Shown here: positions 57,365 through 64,000 of the stretch, piece by piece
Layout: each line of letters begins with the position of its first letter
Numbering within the stretch: position 1 is the first letter of the stretch
NCBI GenBank assembly: GCA_022495995.1
Contig: JAFEMH010000742.1
Location: 558,001-622,000 of the forward strand
DNA: 64,000 nt
Source: Adenophora triphylla var. japonica
Taxonomy: Eukaryota > Streptophyta > Magnoliopsida > Asterales > Campanulaceae
Reading direction: 5' to 3'
The notes under the pieces: model-generated
Databases searched by the model: none
Told to the model about the DNA's origin: nothing
The model's input: only the letters and a program-made list of their open reading frames with translations
Position numbers and translations under genes: made by a program

Positions 57365-57600
57365 TTGAGAGCAACTTCATTAGCATGCTTTCCGAAATCT
57401 GTCTAGTCAACAATGTCGACTCAGATTGGTGGATTGATTCAGGGGCTACATGTCATGTAACTCCAAATCAAAGCTTGTTCAAAACTTATGAAGAAGTGAA
57501 AGAGCCAAAAGCGCTTTATATGGGAAATGCTTCTACAAGCGAGGTTTTGGGCATAGGGACCATTATTCTCCCCTCACTTCGGGAAAGACTCTTACTTTGA
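57365..57600 (+). pseudogene. pol: Copia C protease
   Basis: DSDWWIDSGATCHVTPNQSL (about 57418-57477) is an intact copia active site, DSGA. ASTSEVLGIGTIIL follows. A one-base frame change near 57570 separates it from the integrase, so the polyprotein frame is broken. Confidence 0.8.
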
Positions 57601-58850
57601 AAAATGTGTACCATATTCCCTCTATGAGGAAGAATCTTGTATCCGTTCCTAAATTGGACGAAAATGGCTTTAAAGTAACCTTTCGCGCCCAACAAGTGAA
57701 TATCACTAAAAATGGGACGTTTGTTGGAAAGGGCTACATTAAAGACCAAATGTATTTATTGAGCATTGATAATAAAATTACCGGTTCTTCTTACTTTGTT
57801 GATTCTAATTTTAATGTTGAAAAGCATGATTTTTGGCATTCTAGATTAGGACATATTGGTATGAATGCAATGAGTCGTATGATTAAATATGAGTATATTC
57901 CTAAATCTTCGACTATTTATTCTATGAATAATTGTGAATGTTGCGCTCAATCTAAGTTGACTAAAACATCTTTTAAAAGTGTAGTAAGATCAACGAGGTT
58001 ACTTGAGTTAATTCATACCGATATTTGTGACAACAAAGATATTTTGACAAGAGGTGGAAAACGTTATTTTATTACGTTCATTGATGATTTTTCTAAGTTT
58101 GCATATGTGTATTTACTTAGAACAAAAGATGAAGCTTTTGACAAGTTTAAAATTTTCAAAGCCGAAGTTGAAAATCAAACCAATCTAAGGATAAAACGAT
58201 TAAGATCGGATAGAGGTGGTGAATATTTCCCAAACGAGATGATTTCATTTTGTCAACAAAATGGAATTGTTAGGAATCTTCAAGACCTAATACTCCACCA
58301 CAAAATGGAGTAGCCGAGAGGAAAAATCGATCCTTAATGGAGATGGTTAGTGCCATGATTATAAATTCAAAATTACCAATGAGCTATTGGGGAGAGGCAC
58401 TATTAAGTTCTGTTTACATTTGTAACAGAATTGTGAATAAACATATGAAAACTCCATACGAATTATTTAATGGGCGTAAGCCTAATATTTCACATTTAAA
58501 AGTATGGGGTTGTGTTGCATATGTTTTAGATGCAACTTTGAAAAGAAATAAACTTGGAAGCAAAGCTGTGAAATCTATATTTATTGGTTATTCTTCAATA
58601 AGCAAAGCATATAGATTTATGAGAATTAATGACAATCGTGTGTTTGAAGCTACGCGTGCTATTTTTTATGAACATTTGAACATAAAAAGTGTAGACAAGG
58701 TAGATATAAACCATGAATTGTCAAAAGAACTTGAAGTAGAAAATGCATCAAGTTCACATGATAATGGTGATGCCATTGCTAATGATGAAAATTTAGACAA
58801 CAATGAAAATGATGAAATAGTTGAGTTAAGGAGAAGCAAAAGACAAAGAA
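57597..58850 (+). pseudogene. pol: Copia C integrase
   Basis: The GAG-pre-integrase block (HDFWHSRLGHIGMNAMSRMI, with CECCAQSK) holds the zinc ligands. ELIHTDICDN has the first aspartate, and FITFIDDFSKF and RLRSDRGGEYFPNE the second. The glutamate lies in NGVAERKN near 58300, one frame away: a frame break occurs near 58280. The rest (58337-58700) contains MSYWGEALLSSVYICNRIV. All three catalytic residues are present but are not in one frame. Confidence 0.8.
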
Positions 58851-59795
58851 TTGAAAAGAACCTTGGTCCTGGCATGTTTACATATATGTTAGAAGAGGAT
58901 CCTAAAACTTTTCAAGAAGCTATGTCTTTGTCTGATTCAGACTTGTGGAAAAGAGCCATGGATGATGAAATCAAATCTATCCTTGATAATGAAACATGGA
59001 CTCTAGTCAATCCTCCTCCTAATACTAAACCTATTGGCTGCAAGTGGGTTTTGAAAAAGAAACTCAAAACTGATGGTACTATTGATAAGTACAAGGCAAG
59101 ATTAGTGGCCAAAGGTTATAGTCAAAAAGAAGAAATTGACTATTTCGAAACATTTTCACCGGTCACTAAGTTTACATCAATTAGAACTATGTTTGCTATA
59201 GCATCCGCCTATGGACTAGAGGTTCATCAAATGGATGTTAAAACAGCATTCTTAAATGGAGATTTAGATGAAGAGATTTACATACAACAACCCGAGGGTT
59301 ATGTCTCTAAAGGAGAAGAACATAAAGTATGTAAATTAAAGAAATCTCTATATGGACTTAAACAAGCACCAATTCAATGGTACAAGAAGTTTAAGCAAGA
59401 AATTCGAAAGTTTGGTTTTAAGAGTAGTAAAGTAGAAAGTTGTGTTTTTACTAAAGTTACTCTTAATTATAAAGTTGTTATAACTTTATATGTCGATGAC
59501 TTGCTAATATTTGGTTCTGATATTAATTGTATTAATGAAACAAAGAACTATTTAAAGCAAAGTGTTTGACATGAAGGACTTAGGTCCAGTAGATGTCATT
59601 TTGGGGGTTAAGGTGATCAAAAAGGACAAAACTTACATATTAACTCAATCACATTACATTGAGGAAATATTAAAGAAGTTTAATTATTTTGATTGCAAAA
59701 TAAGTAAAAGTCCTATTGACCCTCATATGAAGTTAGTTCCAAATAAAGGCTAGGCCGTAAATCAAGGAGAATATGCCAAGATAATTGGTAGCATA
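58851..59795 (+). pseudogene. pol: Copia C reverse transcriptase
   Basis: Frame 58337-59569: LWKRAMDDEIKSILDNETW, KPIGCKWVLKKKLKTDG, EVHQMDVKTAFLNGDLDEEI (first catalytic aspartate), LYGLKQAPIQWYKKF and LYVDDLLIFG (catalytic DD). A frame break near 59560 moves to FDMKDLGPVDVILGVKV, and a TAG at 59751-59753 interrupts the connection. The palm residues are intact. Confidence 0.8.
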
Positions 59796-60437
59796 ATGTA
59801 TGTGGTTAATCATACAAGACCTGATCTTGCATGTGCAATTGGCATACTTAGTAGATTTACAAGTAATCCAAGTGAAGAACATTGGACGGAACTAAAAAGA
59901 GTACTAAGGTACTTAAAATTCACAATAAACTATGGCTTACATTACAAGTGTAATTCACCTATACTTGAATGTTATAGTGATGCAAATTGGGCATCCGATG
60001 TAACCAACTCCAAATCAACGAGTGGTTGGTTATTTACCATTGGAGGAGCCATAGTTGCTTGGTCTTCAAAAAGACAAACATGTGTTGCTTTATCTTCTAT
60101 GGAATCTGAGTACATAGCCATGTCAATGGCTAGTAAAGATTTAATATGTTTTAGAAGATTTCTAAGAACCATACCATTTATTGATTCTAAGAAAGGAGCC
60201 ACAACTTTGTATTGTGATAATCAAGCTGCCATATTCAATACAAAGAATGAGAGAATATCAAATCATAGCAAACACATTGCTATGAGATATAATCATATTA
60301 GAGATATGGTTAAAAAAGGAAAGATAGCACTTGAGTATCTTCCTACAAATCAGATGTTAGCTGATCCACTAACAAAATCTTTATCAGGGGATAAAATTAC
60401 AAAGGTCATGAGAGATATGGGACTATTATCGGTCTAA
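59796..60437 (+). pseudogene. pol: Copia C RNase H
   Basis: MYVVNHTRPDLACAIGILSR, then CYSDANWASDVTNSKSTSGW (catalytic aspartate), SMESEYIAMSMASKDLI (catalytic glutamate), TLYCDNQAAIFNTKNERI (aspartate) and SKHIAMRYNHIRDMVKKGKI. It ends LADPLTKSL and stops at 60435-60437. The domain itself is open and complete, cut off from RT only by the upstream stop at 59751. Confidence 0.85.
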
Positions 60438-60988
60438 ACAATGTCTTAATTGAAACCAACTTTATCTTAAGGTACAAGTCATAGATTTGTCACCTTATGT
60501 TTAAAGTTAAAAGGAAATTCAATATTAGACATTGGTGAAATGGAAACTTTGATACATTTCGAGTGCATAACTTAAAAATAGTGGGGGTGTCACTATTTGA
60601 AAGTTTCATATCTGACCTATGCACTTTCATTACCACAACAAGATTAGGATGGATTCAAAATCCTTAATAGACTTATAGCTTTCGTAGAATGCGTTGTGGA
60701 CATTCTTGATAAGTCTACCTATACAAGTAAAGAAGTGAGAGGCCGCTTCTTATGGATTACTCCGGTAAAATTCCTAGAGTACTTGTGAACACCAGGATTA
60801 AGCACAAGGCCCAACTACAAGGTGCTGCCAAGATCAAAAGGAACATGAAATCATACATAACGAGGATATGTCTCCCTAAGAGGTTTCACATTCAACCATA
60901 AAGTTTAAGGCTCGTCCACTTAATGGGTATTCGTTATGTAAAGAAGCTGAAATTGTTTAGTGTCATTATATGTAAATAAGTGGGGGAT
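60438..60988 (+). other. Copia C 3' untranslated part and polypurine tract
   Basis: No ORF. It ends TAAGTGGGGGAT directly before TGTTATATG of the 3' LTR (60989). Such a tract primes plus-strand DNA synthesis. Confidence 0.7.
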
Positions 60989-61927
60989 TGTTATATGTAG
61001 TAGTATTCACATATAATACTTGGTCATCTCCCATATTGAGTTTGTAAACCAACCTTTCATTCATGGTATAAAGTCTTTTTCTTCATTTCTTGTTTTCTTG
61101 TGTCTTCTTTATCCCACATGGGATTACTACTAAAACTTGTGGAGCTAAACTTGTTATATAATAGCTAAGTTTGAAGAGTTCCTATAAGCTTGCTTGAGCT
61201 TCCCTCTATTATGGGAAAATATCAAGTATGGCTTAAAGTTTTGAGTATTATATTATTATATATATATATATATATATAATATATATAAGAAAGAAAGAAA
61301 GAAATAAATTAATTAATTTAAATATTAATTAAATCTTTAATACCGGTTATGGTATTAAGGAGGGAGGAAGTATATCAGTTTAAATGTTTAGGGTTGTAAC
61401 TCTTTGAATGGTCATTTACAAAAGAGTATGACTGTTCGGAGGGGCGCGCCCAGATCGGCCGTGCAAGGCAAAGAGCACGCCCGTGCAAGTACGGAGCGGC
61501 CGTGCCAATTTTGGTGACACGCCCGTGCAAAAGCATGGAGCGGCCGTGCAACTTTGGTGACACGCCCGTGCAGCTGAGGCACCAGTTCGGAAAAGTTGTG
61601 TCTTTTCAAGACGACAACACCAACTCTATAAATAGGGCTGGTCTCCTTGGAACTGAGATATAGAGAAATCACTGAGTTAATTACTTCCCGAGTCTTTCTT
61701 CTTAAACAAATCTACTCTTCGAGTCAAACAGTTAAAGCTTCGATTATTGTTCCCGAGTTATTCAAAGGAGTGTAACTTTGAATAAGAGTGTGTAGGTTTT
61801 GTATCCTGGAGGTGAAATTCGTTGAGACCATTACACCATAGTGGGACGAATTAAATACCTTAAAGATAACATCTTTTGGTGTGCCTAACCTACTGATTCC
61901 CTACCCACAATTGAGTCATATACAACA
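60989..61927 (+). repeat. Copia C 3' LTR
   Basis: 939 bp, almost identical to the 5' copy. Repeats of GAAA (AAGAAAGAAAGAAAGAAAT) are longer here and the TA run is shorter. One base differs in ATCTTTAAT versus ATCTTAAAT. It carries the GC motifs (61441-61590), TATA box (61627-61634) and the U5 segment (61848-61864). Confidence 0.9.
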
Positions 61928-62000
61928 AGGGCGTGCTCCCCGAAAGTTCTACCAACGTTATTGTCTCATGCTTTCTATATATTAGCTTAGATCCAACGCT

Positions 62001-62205
62001 TAGTCGATCTCGATTTTTTAAACAGATTCAAATAAAGTCTTAGTCAATCTCGTTCTTTAAACAGATTTGAATAAATCATTAGTCAATCTCGTCCTTTAAA
62101 CATATTCGACTAAATTCTTAGTCAATCTCGTCCCTTAAACATATTCGACTAAAGTATTAGTCAATCTCGGTCCTTAAACAGATTTGACTAAATCCTTAGT
62201 TTGTA
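62001..62205 (+). repeat. 39-bp tandem repeat, five copies
   Basis: TTAGTCAATCTCGTCCTTTA with AACATATTCGACTAAA recurs from 62001, 62041, 62080, 62119 and 62158. It lies in the 3' untranslated part of the older Tat element, a usual place for such arrays. The 61928-62000 part has nothing recognised. Confidence 0.85.
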
Positions 62206-62468
62206 TACTATTTTTTATTATGTTTTTCTGTAATTTTCAATTGTTTTGTAATCAATTATTCTAACAATTAATTAATATTTCCTCCATCCCATTTGAAGAT
62301 TTACCATTTGAGCTTGATATAAAAAAAAAAAAAGATGATGTGTTGTGATTGTAAATATTTAAATAAGATAGAAAAAGTGGAGTAAATGAGTAATTGCAGA
62401 ATTTATTATGTCAAATACTACTTCCTGGAGGAACGGAGATATAGTACAATTTATTAGGTCAAATATTA
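62206..62468. other. Non-coding, possible Stowaway-like remnant
   Basis: CCTCCATCCCATTTGAAG near 62282 and GGAACGGAG near 62433 look like worn Stowaway ends, but their pairing is poor. No gene. Confidence 0.3.
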
Positions 62469-62697
62469 ATTCTTTCGATCCAAAATACTTATAGTTTTAA
62501 AGTTTTTCATAAAATTTTAACATAATTTGCTTAAACTACTCTTATTTATGATTAGACAGTTGTCAGTGCAAAAGTATTTAATTGCTTAGGTAATTAAAAT
62601 ATTTAAAGAGTAATTCAGTTTATTTGATACATATGTATTGAATGTTTTTCTTAAAATGTGTAAAAATTTCTAAAATTACTGAGTATTTTGGGGCGAG
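62469..62697. mobile_element. Stowaway-like MITE flanked by TA
   Basis: The left end has TCGATCCAAAATACT and the right end AGTATTTTGGGGCGA, a 15-bp inverted pair with two mismatches. TA lies on each side (62467-62468 and 62698-62699). It is 229 bp, AT-rich, without an ORF. It fits Tc1/mariner-derived MITEs. Confidence 0.6.
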
Positions 62698-62920
62698 TAA
62701 CTAGTGTTGGAAAAATAGTGTGTTTTGAAGGAAATTAATGGATTACTTTCTAAAGGGTAATTTTGTCAAATTACTTAATTGGTTTTGTGTTTGTGAAATA
62801 AAATATTTATTTGTCCAAAATGGGTTTTGGATGAATTAAATATGAATGCTCAAAACAACTTTTGCTAAATAAGTTTGATTTCGTAAATCAAAAATGCGTT
62901 TGACTTTGACTGACATGCTC

Positions 62921-63165
62921 GGCCGAGTAGAGTAATTGATTCGTCCGAGCATAGCATGGCAGAATGAAAAAGTTTCTGGACAGTCATGCTCGATCGAGGC
63001 TTATGCCTTGCTCGGCCGAGCAGAGTCATGCTCGGCCGAGGCTTATGCCTTGCTCGGCCAAGCAGATCTGAGCAAACGTTTCTGGACAGCCTTGCTCGGC
63101 CGAGCAAGGCTCATGACTCGGCCGAGCAGTTCCTGAGCAGATATGTAACAGCCAAGTATTAAATG
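62921..63165 (+). promoter_or_regulatory. TGCTCGGCCGAGCA cluster in the copia D LTR
   Basis: Whole or partial TGCTCGGCCGAGCA copies at about 62921, 62952, 62988, 63009, 63028, 63049, 63091 and 63115. A weak TATA-like TATTAAAT lies at 63158-63165. The motif and its spacer CAGAATGA are shared with the Athila-like LTR. Confidence 0.5.
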
Positions 63166-63584
63166 TGAAAACTGAAACGGAAAATCATTATGGCTAATAT
63201 TTTCAGATTAATGGTTGTTTAATTTCGTAATAATTTTGTTTATTACATAATTAAAACCATATTTTCAGTTTTAATCTTGGTTTTTTGAAGTTGTTTAAAT
63301 TGTTGTTTGTCAACAACAATTAGATACACTTGGAAGAACTTTGAGAAAAACACAACAGAGAGAGAAACACTTGTTTTTCGGCAAATCCTCCTCCATATCC
63401 TCTTGTTGCATCTTGTCAATCATCTTTTGGCCTCCTAGCTTGCATTGTAATATCAAAAGGTGATCTAGTCCAAGCTCGATTCAGCTCGCCGGGAACTTTA
63501 GGTACAAAGTACCCCCGGTCCGCACGTTTTATCCTGGGAGACAAGCGACCCAAGTAAACTCAAGCACACTCGGTGAGGGGTCGA

Positions 63585-63734
63585 ATATGTCTTAAGGAGA
63601 CAGTGATTTCATTGGGCTCTTGCATCTTCAACAACTTATCCTTTTTGTTTTGTATTTTCAGTTATCAATTTGGTTTTAAATTATATTTTCTGTAATTGTT
63701 TCCTCGGCACCCTTGTAACAATCTTAAGACATAT
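63585..63734 (+). other. Candidate self-primer and primer-binding site of copia D
   Basis: ATATGTCTTAAG in U5 (63585-63596) is the exact complement of CTTAAGACATAT (63723-63734), which starts two bases after the inferred LTR end (63720). No tRNA-type TGG site is present. It has the same geometry as copia C, with three compensating differences. Confidence 0.45.
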
Positions 63735-63802
63735 CTCTAATCGAGGGAGCCGATTACAAATTTTTTTAAACTGTTGATACTAACTAAGTTATTGTGTTTC
63801 AG

Positions 63803-64000
63803 ATGGCGACTGATACCAACACCGTGGAGACCCAAATTGGATCCCAAACTAATCCCCAAACTGGAAACGGAATTGGCTCGAATATTGTGACAAATCCTCC
63901 TACGATCCATATCCCGACCCCTCATGCGGAAAAACCCGAAAAGTTTGTTGGCCACGATTTTAAACGTTGGCAACAAAAGATGCATTTCTATCTCACTACC
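63803..64000 (+). CDS. gag: Copia D gag, N-terminal part, runs off the window
   Basis: ATG at 63803 opens 66 codons without a stop (MATDTNTVETQIGSQTNPQT). AEKPEKFVGHDFKRWQQKMH is the copia gag N-terminal block, parallel to KLERLNGLNYKRWSLKMEYL in copia C, so the two families are related. TTATTGTGTTTCAG just before the ATG looks like a splice acceptor; a spliced leader is possible. The rest lies outside the window. Confidence 0.75.
   Translation, partial: MATDTNTVETQIGSQTNPQTGNGIGSNIVTNPPTIHIPTPHAEKPEKFVGHDFKRWQQKMHFYLTT

Larger units (their letters stand above)
55542..61927 (+). mobile_element. Copia C: complete, young Ty1/copia element
   Basis: 6386 bp with LTRs of 935 and 939 bp (55542-56476, 60989-61927) and a perfect duplication AGGGC (55537-55541 and 61928-61932). 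By eye the LTRs differ by one base (near 55875 and 61337) and by microsatellite length. That implies a very recent insertion. The interior has gag, protease, integrase, RT and RNase H in copia order, ending in the polypurine tract AAGTGGGGGAT. No tRNA-type primer site is found (see U5-PBS entry). Confidence 0.9.
62705..64000 (+). mobile_element. Copia D: 5' end of a Ty1/copia element, continues past the window
   Basis: A probable LTR TGTTGGAAAAATAG...CTTGTAACA (62705-63720, 1016 bp) is followed by a leader and an open gag start. Only one LTR is visible, so its right end is inferred from the TG...CA ends and from the spacing in copia C. U5 shares blocks with copia C (TTTATCCTGGGAG and GGTCGAAT...CTTAAG). 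Confidence 0.7.

Overview
The window is repeat-filled chromosomal DNA of a flowering plant. I see no host gene. Nearly all of it is LTR retrotransposons, mostly nested and decayed, plus one SINE and several small DNA transposons. The plant origin follows from the Ty1/copia, Tekay-like, Athila-like and Tat-like lineages, from antisense plant-mobile-domain ORFs, and from GT-AG introns of 80-90 bp. The species cannot be read from the sequence.

Layout. (1) 1-2235: LTR remnants on the minus strand. (2) 2236-7574: a decayed copia element (copia B) with a 0.9-kb internal tandem duplication and a TA/TG microsatellite. (3) 7592-9880: a Transposase_28-like relic cut by a partial LTR. (4) 9881-28949: a long Tat-type gypsy element with both LTRs, gag, an unusual 2-kb linker ORF, protease, integrase remnants (RT/RNase H deleted), two antisense ORFs and a 71-bp minisatellite. 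(5) 28950-32811: a truncated minus-strand Tekay-like gypsy. (6) 32812-46621: an Athila-like gypsy, interrupted at 33879-38678 by a minus-strand Tat deletion derivative, which itself holds a copia solo LTR at 36721-38290. (7) 46622-55541: an older Tat pol region, interrupted at 48024-54854 by a non-autonomous LTR element that contains a SINE and a hAT-type MITE. (8) 55542-61927: a young complete copia element (copia C). (9) 61928-62704: host-element 3' sequence with 39-bp repeats and a MITE. (10) 62705-64000: the 5' end of another copia element (copia D). Five insertions are proved by direct target duplications: GATTT, CCTCC, GGGAT, AGGGC and GTATGAAT. A sixth, the SINE, has a 13-bp duplication.

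Three points stand out. First, copia C and copia D lack a tRNA-type primer site. The sequence two bases after each LTR is instead perfectly complementary to a stretch of the element's own U5 (17 bp and 12 bp), with compensating differences between the two families. This points to self-priming, as in Tf1. Second, most LTR families here carry a cluster of short GC-rich palindromes just upstream of the TATA box, and the same palindrome is shared by unrelated copia and gypsy LTRs. Third, in the Tat element one palindrome (TCCGCGCGGA) sits 20-24 bp upstream of a TATA or AT-rich box at the LTR promoter and at both antisense ORFs.

Almost every coding region is broken by stops and single-base frameshifts. 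Some of these could be assembly errors. All assignments were made by reading motifs; no alignment or search was run.
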